From: Streptomyces sp. M41(2017)
Lineage (GTDB): Bacteria; Actinomycetota; Actinomycetes; Streptomycetales; Streptomycetaceae
NCBI RefSeq assembly: GCF_002078175.1
Contig: NZ_MWFK01000001.1
Location: 4,092,001-4,156,000, forward strand
Direction of reading: 5' to 3'
Length of the DNA stretch: 64,000 nucleotides
Shown here in pieces: positions 34,918 through 42,622 of this stretch. Under the pieces are notes generated by a model, which had not been told where the DNA came from, did no database searches, and saw nothing but the letters and a program-made list of their open reading frames with translations. The position numbers were made by a program, and so were the translations under genes. Position 1 is the first letter of the stretch. Each line of letters opens with the position of its first letter.

Positions 34918-35958
34918 CTACTGACCCGCCAGGGCGACCGCCCCCGTCGACGGCCACCCCAGCCACCAGATGAACAGGCCGCTCAGCAGGACGAGCAGGA
35001 AGATCGCCGCGTTGGTGCGGCGGTAGGCGACGAGGAGTGCCACGAACTCGCGGATCATGGCGCTCGGCCAGAAGTACGAAGCCGTCGGGGCGCCGATCAC
35101 GTGGCCCCGGACGCCGGTGCGGCGGGCGGTGACCGCGGCGCGGAAGACGTGGTAGTTGTTCGTGACGATCACGCAGCGGTAGTCCGGATTCGCCTTCTCC
35201 ATCAGGGCCTTGCTGAACGTCAGGTTCTCGTCCGTGGTCGTCGAGCGGTCCTCGCGCTCGATCAGGTCGGCGGGGAAGCCCTGGGCGACCAGGTAGTCGG
35301 CCATCGCGTGCGACTCCGGCAGCTTCTCGTCGGGCCCCTGTCCGCCGGAGGTGAGCAGCACCGGTCGCCGCCCCCTCCGTGAGAGCCGCGCGTGCTCCTT
35401 GCGGGCGCGGTCGAGGCGGCCGGCCAGCAGCGGGGGCACGGTGGTGCCGCCGATCAGGCCCGAGCCGAGGACCACCACGTAGTCCGCCCGGCGCCGGATG
35501 CGCAGACGCCCGTACAGCGCGCCGTAGAAGAGGAAGCACAGGAACATGAAGGCGACGTACCCGGCGAGCGCCACCGCTGTCGCCGCCACCACCAGGAGCG
35601 TGTGCGTGTGCAGCACCAGCGCCGTGACCAGCAGGGCGAGCAGGGCGACCAGCGCGACGCCCGCTCCCAGGGACAGCAGGTTCGCCGGGCTTCTGCCCTC
35701 CTTGCGCACCATGGTGATCCCGTTGGCGATGAGGAACCAGGCCAGCGTGACGACACCCAGAGCCGCCAGGGTCAGCAGCGCGACACCGAGGTCGTGGCCC
35801 AACTGGGCCTTCTCGGAGGCCAGGTGCAGGAAGAGCGCGATCGCGGCGAAGACGACGGAGAGCCCGAGGAGGACCGCGTTGCCGACCCGGCGGCGGTCCC
35901 GTACCACCCCTACGCAGAACAAGAAGAAGCAGACGAACGACGGTACGAAGGCCACCAT
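34918..35958 (-). CDS. YdcF/ElyC-type (DUF218) membrane protein
   Basis: A 346-residue protein with four or five N-terminal membrane helices (residues 1-155). A DUF218 alpha/beta domain follows from about 160 (ADYVVVLGSGLIGG; VLLTSGGQGPDEKLPES; STTTDENLTFSKALM; CVIVTNNYHVFRA). A last membrane helix lies near residue 320. ElyC, SanA and YdcF relatives affect envelope integrity in E. coli, possibly through lipid-linked precursors. Membrane role likely, reaction unknown. Confidence 0.88.
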   Translation of the reverse strand: MVAFVPSFVCFFLFCVGVVRDRRRVGNAVLLGLSVVFAAIALFLHLASEKAQLGHDLGVALLTLAALGVVTLAWFLIANGITMVRKEGRSPANLLSLGAGVALVALLALLVTALVLHTHTLLVVAATAVALAGYVAFMFLCFLFYGALYGRLRIRRRADYVVVLGSGLIGGTTVPPLLAGRLDRARKEHARLSRRGRRPVLLTSGGQGPDEKLPESHAMADYLVAQGFPADLIEREDRSTTTDENLTFSKALMEKANPDYRCVIVTNNYHVFRAAVTARRTGVRGHVIGAPTASYFWPSAMIREFVALLVAYRRTNAAIFLLVLLSGLFIWWLGWPSTGAVALAGQ

Positions 35959-36081
35959 GCGCCCATGCTACGAGGCGGGCACCGGGGCCGGCCGCCCCGG
36001 TCCCGATGGCCGTCCCGGCCCACGCCCGCGTCCGCGGGAGAGGCTCGGATCGCGGGCCGCCGTCGAGGGGTGGGTATTGTG

Positions 36082-37077
36082 TCAGAACACCCGGATGGGG
36101 ATCTCAGCCGGGTCGCTCAGGAGTTCCCTGATCTCGTCGTCCAGGCGGACCAGGGTGATCGAGGCGCCGGCCATGTCGAGGGACGTGCAGTACTCGCCCA
36201 CGTAGCTCCGCCAGACGCCGATGCCGCGTTCGGCGAGCTGCTTGTGGGCCAGTCCGTAGACCAGGTACAGCTCGCCGATCGGGGTGCCGCCGAGGCCGTT
36301 GGCCATCAGGGCCACCGCGTCGCCCGAGGCGAAGGGAAGGTCCTCGACCACCGCGTCGACCAGCTCCCCGACCATCGCGTCCGCCGACTGCAGCTTCTCC
36401 CGCTCGCGGCCCGGCTCACCGTGGATGCCCACCCCCATCTCGACCGCGTCGTCGGGGAGTTCGAAGAGCGGCGAGCCCTTCGCCGGAGGCGTGCACGCGG
36501 TGAGTGCCATGCCCATCGTGCGGGTGAGGGAGTTGACCTTCTCGCCGATCCGGTAGATCTCGTCGAGGTCGGCGCCCCGCTCGGCGGCCGCGCCGACCGC
36601 CTTCATCACGAAGAAGTTGCCCGCCACCCCGCGACGGCCGACCGTGTACGTCGAGTCCTGCACGGCCACGTCGTCGTCGATGAACAGGGTCCGCACGGTC
36701 ACGCCGTCGGCCTGCGACAGCTCCTCGGCCATCTCGAAGGCCATCCGGTCGCCCGTGTAGTTGTTGACCAGCAGCAGCACACCCTTGGGCGAGGCGACCC
36801 GCTTGACCGTCTCGTAGACGAAGTCGGCGGGCGGCGCCGCGAACACGTCGCCCGGACAGGCCGCGTCGAGCATGCCCCTGCCGACCGTCATCACGTGCGC
36901 GGGCTCGTGACCGGATCCCGAGCCCTGCACGATCGAGACCTTGTTGTCCTGCGGGGCGTCGGCGCGCATGATCAGGTTGTACTCGGGGACGTACCTGAGG
37001 GTGTCGGGGTTGGCCAGCGCCAGTCCCTCCAGCATCTCGGCGACGTAGTCCTTCGGGTCGTTGACGAACTTCTTCAT
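36082..37077 (-). CDS. dhaK: Dihydroxyacetone kinase, DhaK subunit
   Basis: A 331-residue substrate-binding subunit of dihydroxyacetone kinase. Landmarks are QGSGSGHEPAHVMTVGRGM near residue 48, LLLVNNYTGDRMAFE near residue 102 and EMGVGIHGEPG near residue 213, where His covalently holds the ketone. GAGGAG lies six bases before ATG 37077. It is the last gene of the aldolase-HAD-dhaL-dhaK operon. DhaK with DhaL phosphorylates dihydroxyacetone; the phosphate donor protein DhaM is not encoded here. Confidence 0.93.
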   Translation of the reverse strand: MKKFVNDPKDYVAEMLEGLALANPDTLRYVPEYNLIMRADAPQDNKVSIVQGSGSGHEPAHVMTVGRGMLDAACPGDVFAAPPADFVYETVKRVASPKGVLLLVNNYTGDRMAFEMAEELSQADGVTVRTLFIDDDVAVQDSTYTVGRRGVAGNFFVMKAVGAAAERGADLDEIYRIGEKVNSLTRTMGMALTACTPPAKGSPLFELPDDAVEMGVGIHGEPGREREKLQSADAMVGELVDAVVEDLPFASGDAVALMANGLGGTPIGELYLVYGLAHKQLAERGIGVWRSYVGEYCTSLDMAGASITLVRLDDEIRELLSDPAEIPIRVF

Positions 37078-37144
37078 GCCGTGCTCCTCGTGATCTCGTC
37101 GCCCGGGGTGCCGGGGGCGGTTCGTGCGACGGTGCCGCCCAGGG

Positions 37145-37801
37145 TCAGTCGCGTGCCTCCCACTCGGCCGCGACACGCTCCGCCATCACCGCGACCGCCA
37201 CCGCGCCGGGATCCGGGGAGCCGATGCTGCGCTCGCCGGTGTAGCTCTGGCGGCCGCGTCGCGCCCGCATCGGCGTCGTCGCGTCCGCCGCGGTACGGGC
37301 CGTGGTGGCGGCCAGCGCGGCGAGTTCCGCGGCCGAGGCGGGTGGTTCGCCCCCGGCCGTCCGCCGCTCCAGCGCGTCCGTCATCGGGATGAGCGCGTCC
37401 AGCAGCGTCTTGTCCCCGAGATCGGACCTGCCGCGGGCCTTGATCCCCTCCGCGGCGGCCCGGAGCATGGCGACCGCGTCCGCCGCGTCCAGCTCGTCGC
37501 GGTCCTTCACGGTCATGGCGGCCCGCAGGAAGGCGGTGCCCCACAGCGGTCCCGAGGTGCCGCCGACCCGCTTGGAGATCACCATGGCGACCTTCTTCAG
37601 GAACTCGGGCGGCGACTCCGGGCCGAGCGTGTCCCAGTCGGCGAGCACGATCTCGAAGCCGCGGGCGAGCGAGAAGCCGAAGTCCCCGTCTCCCGCGACG
37701 GCGTCGAGGTCCCCGAAGGCCTTCTCGTTGTCGACCGCGGTCCGGGCGATGGTCCGGACGACGAACGCGAGGTCGTCGGCGGATGTCGTTGGCGTTGTCA
37801 T
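37145..37801 (-). CDS. dhaL: Dihydroxyacetone kinase, DhaL subunit
   Basis: A 218-residue all-helical nucleotide-binding subunit. The metal/ADP-binding loop is DAVAGDGDFGFSLARG near residue 33, followed by GGTSGPLWGTAFLRAA near residue 80 and a C-terminal RGRQSYTGERSIGSPDPGA segment, all typical. AGGAGA precedes ATG 37801. It is 67 bases before dhaK. In PTS-type systems DhaL-ADP is rephosphorylated by DhaM; without a linked dhaM the donor is open. Confidence 0.93.
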   Translation of the reverse strand: MTTPTTSADDLAFVVRTIARTAVDNEKAFGDLDAVAGDGDFGFSLARGFEIVLADWDTLGPESPPEFLKKVAMVISKRVGGTSGPLWGTAFLRAAMTVKDRDELDAADAVAMLRAAAEGIKARGRSDLGDKTLLDALIPMTDALERRTAGGEPPASAAELAALAATTARTAADATTPMRARRGRQSYTGERSIGSPDPGAVAVAVMAERVAAEWEARD

Positions 37802-37919
37802 GACTCTCCTGACTGGCTCTCCTGACCGGCGCGCGATGTTGGTTCCGACGGGAGGGACGGGGGAGGGGCCCCGCACGGGCACGTGGACCACCGGCTCGGC
37901 CCGGGTGCGCCGTGCCCGG

Positions 37920-38771
37920 TCAACTCGGGGCGGGCGGTGCCGAACCAGGGGGGTCGGGCAGAGGGGCACCGGAGTGCCCGGCGACCGCGGCGTCTCCGGC
38001 CGTGAGCAGCACCGCGAGGTCCGCGAGCTCGACCCACGGTCCCGGGTGCACCCCGAGAGGATCGTTCAGCACCCGGGTCACGGTCTCCTCCGGCGGCGGG
38101 TCGCCGAGCGAGGTGACCACGAGGGAGGCACCCGCGAAATCCTCCTCGGCGGTGTACGCGCTGGTCGTGACGGCGCAGGCGAGACCGGCGCCGAGCGCGG
38201 CGAGCATGCCGTTGCGGCTGTCCTCGATCGCGACGACGGCCGCCGGGTCGAGGCCGAGCCGGCGCACGGCGAACGCGTAGATGTCCGGTGCCGGCTTCTT
38301 GCGCTGGACCACGTCACCGGCGAACACCGAGAACCGGGCGGCCAGTTCGGTGCCCATCGCGAGTTCGAGCACGCTGCGGACGGACGCCTCGGCAGAGGTG
38401 GAGGCGACCGCCAGGGTCCAGCCCGCCGCGTGCGCCGCCTCGGCGATCCGCCGCACCCCCGGGCGGGGCGGAATGGCTCCGCTGCGGATGATCCCGGTGT
38501 AGATCTCGGTCTTGCGCCGGTGCCAGCGGGCGACTTCCTCGTCCAGCGCGTCCCGGTCCGTGGGCAGGCCGGCCGCGGCGACGAAGCCGGGGGTCAGCAG
38601 GGTCTTCATCCGCTCCTTGCCGCCGCCGACCTTCACCTTCTCCGCGTAGTCCGTGTCGCTCCACCGCACCGGAAGCCCGAACTCCTCGAACGTGGCGTTG
38701 AACGCGGGCAGATGTCCGTAGCGCTCGGTGTCGGCGAGGACGCCGTCGCAGTCGTAGACCAGCGCGGACAC
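37920..38771 (-). CDS. HAD-IA phosphatase, CbbY/beta-phosphoglucomutase-like
   Basis: A 283-residue HAD hydrolase. The nucleophile motif is YDCDGVLADTE near residue 6, motif II is VASTSAEASV near 122, motif III Lys is in QRKKPAPD near 156, and motif IV is AIEDSRNGMLAA near 180. The helical cap lies between residues 20 and 95. CbbY-type members act on sugar bisphosphates such as xylulose-1,5-bisphosphate. The GTG start is four bases after the aldolase stop, so they are one operon. The extra 50-residue Pro-rich tail is unusual. Confidence 0.88.
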   Translation of the reverse strand: MSALVYDCDGVLADTERYGHLPAFNATFEEFGLPVRWSDTDYAEKVKVGGGKERMKTLLTPGFVAAAGLPTDRDALDEEVARWHRRKTEIYTGIIRSGAIPPRPGVRRIAEAAHAAGWTLAVASTSAEASVRSVLELAMGTELAARFSVFAGDVVQRKKPAPDIYAFAVRRLGLDPAAVVAIEDSRNGMLAALGAGLACAVTTSAYTAEEDFAGASLVVTSLGDPPPEETVTRVLNDPLGVHPGPWVELADLAVLLTAGDAAVAGHSGAPLPDPPGSAPPAPS

Positions 38772-38775
38772 GGTG

Positions 38776-39636
38776 TCATCCCGCCCGGCCGGCGCTGCCG
38801 AACAGGGTCATCAGCGAACCGGTCATGTCGATGACGTCCTGGCGCACGGACCTGAACAGCGAGGGCGGGTCCCACTTCTGCCGCTCCGCCGCCGTCTCCA
38901 GGAAGGCGAGGCTCGACTTCATGAACTTCTCCTTGAGGGCGGTGGAGATGTTGACCTTCGCGCAGCCCCGGGAGATCAGGTCGTGGAACTGCTCGTCGGA
39001 CAGCCCGCTCCCGCCGTGCAGCGCGATCGGCACCGGATGCGCCGCCACGATGTCGGAGACCCGCTGGGCGTCGAGCACCGGAGCCTGCTTGTACGACCCG
39101 TGGGCGTTCCCGATCGCCGGCGCGAAGACGTCGACGCCGGTGGTCCGCAGGAACTCCAGGGCGACCTCCAGCGTCTGCTGTTCCGCCGCGGTGTCGCTGC
39201 CGACGCCGTCCTCCACGCCCGTGATCGACTCGATCTCACCCTCGACGGCCGCCCCGTACGCACGGGCCTCCGCGACCACCTCGACCGTCTGCCGCATGTT
39301 CTCCTCGACCGGCAGCTTCGAGGCGTCGAAGAGCACCGAGTTCCAGCCCCGTCGCAGACACTCCGTGATGACCTCCCGCTCCGGACAGTGATCGAGGTGC
39401 AGGGCGACCGGGACCTCGATGCCGGCGGTCATGGCGGTCCACATCGCATACAGAACGTCGCTGCCGATCGACTTCACCGTCTTGACGGAGGTCTGCACGA
39501 TCAGGGGCGACCGCTGCTCCACCGCCGCGGCCAGTACGGCCTCCATCGTCAGGTCGTTGAAGACGTTGATGGCCGGTACGGCGTAGCGCTCGGCGAACGG
39601 TCCGGAGAGGATCTCGGTCAGCGGTGCAACACCCAC
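38776..39636 (-). CDS. Class II (zinc) fructose-bisphosphate-type aldolase
   Basis: A 286-residue aldolase of the FbaA/GatY/KbaY family. The catalytic Asp and first zinc His are in ALHLDHCPE near residue 80, the acidic site is EGEIESITGVEDG, the second His is in AIGNAHGSYK near 180, and the third is in IALHGGSGLS near 208, followed by KVNISTALK. GTG 39636 follows GGAGG and is preferred to an upstream ATG. The family condenses or cleaves dihydroxyacetone phosphate with an aldehyde. It is the first gene of the operon with the HAD phosphatase, dhaL and dhaK. Confidence 0.9.
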   Translation of the reverse strand: MGVAPLTEILSGPFAERYAVPAINVFNDLTMEAVLAAAVEQRSPLIVQTSVKTVKSIGSDVLYAMWTAMTAGIEVPVALHLDHCPEREVITECLRRGWNSVLFDASKLPVEENMRQTVEVVAEARAYGAAVEGEIESITGVEDGVGSDTAAEQQTLEVALEFLRTTGVDVFAPAIGNAHGSYKQAPVLDAQRVSDIVAAHPVPIALHGGSGLSDEQFHDLISRGCAKVNISTALKEKFMKSSLAFLETAAERQKWDPPSLFRSVRQDVIDMTGSLMTLFGSAGRAG

Positions 39637-39742
39637 GACGCCTCCACGTTTGCGGCCCCACGTCTTCCATTCCACGCCCGCCGACGACGCCCCGCCACTT
39701 TTGTCGGGGAAGCTCCGGGGAAGGGCGGGAAAGGGGTGGGGC

Positions 39743-39800
39743 TTCCGTCACCTTCCGTCAGTTTTCCGACGCGTTTCGTTTCCGGTCAGTTTTTCGATCG
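39743..39800. promoter_or_regulatory. Repeated TTCCG(G)TCA elements upstream of the aldolase operon
   Basis: TTCCGTCA occurs at 39743-39750 and 39753-39760, and TTCCGGTCA at 39780-39788. The last two continue as AGTTTTCCGACG and AGTTTTTCGATCG, making a 20-bp direct repeat with a 27-base period. This lies about 110 bases before the aldolase start and about 85 bases before the divergent CDP-alcohol gene. It looks like a multi-site operator. Confidence 0.45.
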
Positions 39801-39885
39801 TTCGCCATCGCCCGTCGACTGCTGTGATGATGTGGATCAGGGGAGCGGCCGGGGAGGCCGTGCGTGATGAGGTCCGGGGGGATCC

Positions 39886-40611
39886 ATGAGCACTACGACG
39901 ACGTCCGCGCTGATACGGCTGAAGTCCGCGCAGAAGAGCGCCAAGGGCGTATCGCTGTATTCGCGGTTCGTGAACCGGCCGGTGGGCCGGTATCTCGCGG
40001 CCGGGGCCTACCGGCTCGGGCTGACGCCCAACCACGTCACGCTGATCAGCGCGACGTTCAGTTTCGCCGCGGTCGCGACGGCCGCGCTCGCCGCGCCCAC
40101 CTGGGCCGCGGGACTCCTGGTGTGGCTCGGGCTGGCCGTGGGCTTCGCCTTCGACTCGGCCGACGGGCAGCTCGCCCGGCTGCGCGGCGGCGGCAGCGCG
40201 GCCGGTGAATGGCTCGACCACGTGGTCGACTGCGCCAAGATCACCGCACTGCACACCGCCGTGCTGATCGCCTTCTACCGCGACCCCGGCCACTTCGGAA
40301 CCGGGGCCGACGCCTGGCTGCTCGTGCCGCTCGGCTTCCAGCTCGCCGCCGTCGTCACGTTCTTCGGCGGACTGCTCACCGAGAAGCTCAAGCCCAAGGC
40401 CGCCCCGGGCGACCGGGCCCCCGAGCCCTCCACGGTGCGCGCGGTGGCCCTGCTCCCGGTCGACCACGGGGTGTTCTGCCTGGTGTTCCTGCTGCTCGGC
40501 GGCGGCAGCGCCTTCCGGTGGGCCTACAGCCTCCTCGCCGTCGCCGCCGTGCTCTTCCTGGCCGCGTTCCTCACCAAGTGGTTCCGGGAGCTGTCCGCAG
40601 TTCGTCGTTGA
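39886..40611 (+). CDS. CDP-alcohol phosphatidyltransferase family membrane enzyme
   Basis: A 241-residue membrane protein with about six helices. The full catalytic signature D-x2-DG-x2-AR-x8-G-x3-D-x3-D is present from about residue 86 (DSADGQLARLRGGG, then GEWLDHVVD). The family transfers a phospho-alcohol from a CDP-alcohol to a second alcohol, as in phospholipid or inositol-phosphate synthesis. It is convergent with a TagD-like cytidylyltransferase gene (41-base overlap), which could supply a CDP-activated polyol. Exact substrates unknown. Confidence 0.9.
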   Translation: MSTTTTSALIRLKSAQKSAKGVSLYSRFVNRPVGRYLAAGAYRLGLTPNHVTLISATFSFAAVATAALAAPTWAAGLLVWLGLAVGFAFDSADGQLARLRGGGSAAGEWLDHVVDCAKITALHTAVLIAFYRDPGHFGTGADAWLLVPLGFQLAAVVTFFGGLLTEKLKPKAAPGDRAPEPSTVRAVALLPVDHGVFCLVFLLLGGGSAFRWAYSLLAVAAVLFLAAFLTKWFRELSAVRR

Positions 40612-41050
40612 ACCGCGTCCCGTCCAGGGCGTCGATGGCGCGCCGCAGCTGGGTGCTCGACGTGTGCACGGTGTACGGGAAGTAGACGACGTCCACCCCC
40701 ACGGTGGCGAAGTCCTTCTCCAGCCGCTCACCCTTCGGGGTGTCCCGCCAGTCGTCGCCCTTGAAGATGACGTCGAAGCGGACCTGCTTCCACGTCTCCA
40801 GCTTGTCCGGCACGGTCTCCACGAAGGCGGCGTCCACGTGCTTGATGCTGCGGACGATCTCCAGCCGCTCCACCAGCGGGATCATCGGAAGCCTGCCCTT
40901 GGCGTGCTCGGCCATCTCGTCCGAGACGACGCCGGCCACCAGGTAGTCGCACTGGGCACGTGCGTGGCGCAGGATGTTCAAGTGCCCTATGTGGAAGAGA
41001 TCGTAGGCGCCCGGTGCGTAGCCCACGCGGTACGGCTTGCTCGATGGCAC
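40571..41050 (-). CDS. Cytidylyltransferase-fold protein, TagD-like
   Basis: A 159-residue nucleotidyltransferase. The signature GAYDLFHIGHLNIL near residue 12 contains HxGH, the 'RxxE/KGDDW' segment is VIFKGDDWRDTPKG near residue 90, and the C-terminal TSSTQLRRAI matches the ISTT(x)LR motif. Glycerol-3-phosphate or ethanolamine-phosphate cytidylyltransferases have this form and length. GTG 41050 follows a purine run (AAGGGGGG). It would provide CDP-glycerol or a related donor to the polysaccharide locus or to the neighbouring CDP-alcohol enzyme (inference). Confidence 0.85.
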   Translation of the reverse strand: MPSSKPYRVGYAPGAYDLFHIGHLNILRHARAQCDYLVAGVVSDEMAEHAKGRLPMIPLVERLEIVRSIKHVDAAFVETVPDKLETWKQVRFDVIFKGDDWRDTPKGERLEKDFATVGVDVVYFPYTVHTSSTQLRRAIDALDGTRFNDELRTAPGTTW

Positions 41051-41263
41051 AAGTGCCCCCCTTGTTCGTTTTTGGCCCCCAGAGCGCACCCCTTTCCGGG
41101 GGATGCGCGGACTTTGACGATAGCGTTCATGCATGGTGCAGGGAGGGTGAACAATTAGGGTGCGTCCTGGGTCACTTTCGACCGGAGCGGGGACCGGGGG
41201 GTCCCGTGGGACGCAGACACACAGGGGAGGCCGCAGTGGCGGCCGGGGGGAAGGTTTCGTCGC

Positions 41264-42622
41264 GTGACACATACCCATGACGAGCGTCGTGACCGGAGCG
41301 GTACGGGGGTCGCCGGTCCGGCGGGGTCCGTACCGGTGCAGCGCACCAACGAGCCGGACATCGGCGGGCGCAGGGCCAAGGAGGGCGAAGCGGGGTCCTC
41401 CGGGCGCCGGTTGCTCCTGGTGTCCACCAACTACGCGCCCGAACACACGGGCATCGGCCCGTACGCCACCGGCATCGCCGAGCACTGGGCGAGCCGCGGC
41501 CACGACACCCATGTCCTCGCCGGGCTGCCGCACTATCCGTCCTGGAGCCTCGATCCCGCCTACCGCAAGGTGTGGCGGGCCACCGAGCAGCGGGCCGGCG
41601 TCACCGTGCACCGCAGGCGGCACAGCGTCCCGCCGCGCCAGAGCGCCCTGCGCAGGGCGCTGTTCGAGAGCTCGATACTCGCCCACGGCATGGTCGCGCC
41701 ACCCCGCACCGGCCGTCTCGACGCCGTGCTCGCCCAACTGCCCAGCCTCGCCGGAGGCGTGCTCGGCGCCCGCGTCGCCGCCCGGAACCGGGCACCGTTC
41801 GTCCCGGTCGTGCAGGACCTCATGGGGGCGGCCGCCGCCCAGTCCGGCATCCAGGGCGGCGGCCGCGCCGCCGAGCTGGCCGAGCGCGCCGAGTCGTGGG
41901 TGCTGCGACGCGCCACGCTGGTCGGCGTCATCCACGAGACGTTCGTCGAGCGGGTGCGGGCCATGGGGGTGGACCCCGGCCGCATACGCCTGGTGCCCAA
42001 CTGGTCGCACATACAGGCCCCTTCGGCGCCGCGCGACCGTACCCGCGAACGGCTCGGCTGGCGGCCGGAGCAGACCGTGGTCCTGCACTCCGGGAACATG
42101 GGTCTCAAGCAGGGTCTGGAGGTGCTGGTGGACGCCGCCCGCCGCGACCCGGACACCCGGATCGTCCTGATGGGCGACGGCAACCAGCGCGAGCACCTCG
42201 CCGCACTGGCCCAGGGACTGCCCAACCTGGAGTTCCTGCCCTCGGTGGACGACGCCGACTTCCCCGACGTCCTCGCCGCCGCGGACGTCCTCGCCGTCAC
42301 CCAGCGGGCCTCCGTGCTCGACATGAGCGTCCCGTCCAAGCTCACCTCCTACTTCGCCGCCGGCCGGCCGGTGGTCGCCTCGGTCGCCGCCGAGGGCGGC
42401 ACGGCCCGCGAAGTGCTGCGATCCGGTGCCGGAATGCTTGTGGAACCGGAGAATCCTGATCAGTTCTTGTCAGCGGTGCGTAGACTCGCCGAAGATCCGA
42501 AGATGGCGGACGAGTTGGGCGCGGCGGGTCCGCGCCATGTAGCGGCCCATCTGTCACGGGAGGCGGGTCTCGCGCGCATCGACGCGCTGATCGACGAGGC
42601 AATGGGGGGACTTGGAAGGTGA
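41264..42622 (+). CDS. Glycosyltransferase family 4, WcaI-like
   Basis: A 452-residue GT-B glycosyltransferase. After a 45-residue polar N-terminus comes RRLLLVSTNYAPEHTGIGPY, the usual start of WcaI-type colanic-acid transferases. The C-terminal donor domain has VVLHSGNMGLKQGLEVLV near residue 262 and the acidic E...E region around VPSKLTSYFAAGRPVVASV near 350. GTG 41264 follows GGGGGGAAGG by nine bases. The stop overlaps the next gene (GTGA). It adds a sugar to the lipid-linked repeat unit; the sugar is unknown. Confidence 0.9.
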   Translation: MTHTHDERRDRSGTGVAGPAGSVPVQRTNEPDIGGRRAKEGEAGSSGRRLLLVSTNYAPEHTGIGPYATGIAEHWASRGHDTHVLAGLPHYPSWSLDPAYRKVWRATEQRAGVTVHRRRHSVPPRQSALRRALFESSILAHGMVAPPRTGRLDAVLAQLPSLAGGVLGARVAARNRAPFVPVVQDLMGAAAAQSGIQGGGRAAELAERAESWVLRRATLVGVIHETFVERVRAMGVDPGRIRLVPNWSHIQAPSAPRDRTRERLGWRPEQTVVLHSGNMGLKQGLEVLVDAARRDPDTRIVLMGDGNQREHLAALAQGLPNLEFLPSVDDADFPDVLAAADVLAVTQRASVLDMSVPSKLTSYFAAGRPVVASVAAEGGTAREVLRSGAGMLVEPENPDQFLSAVRRLAEDPKMADELGAAGPRHVAAHLSREAGLARIDALIDEAMGGLGR

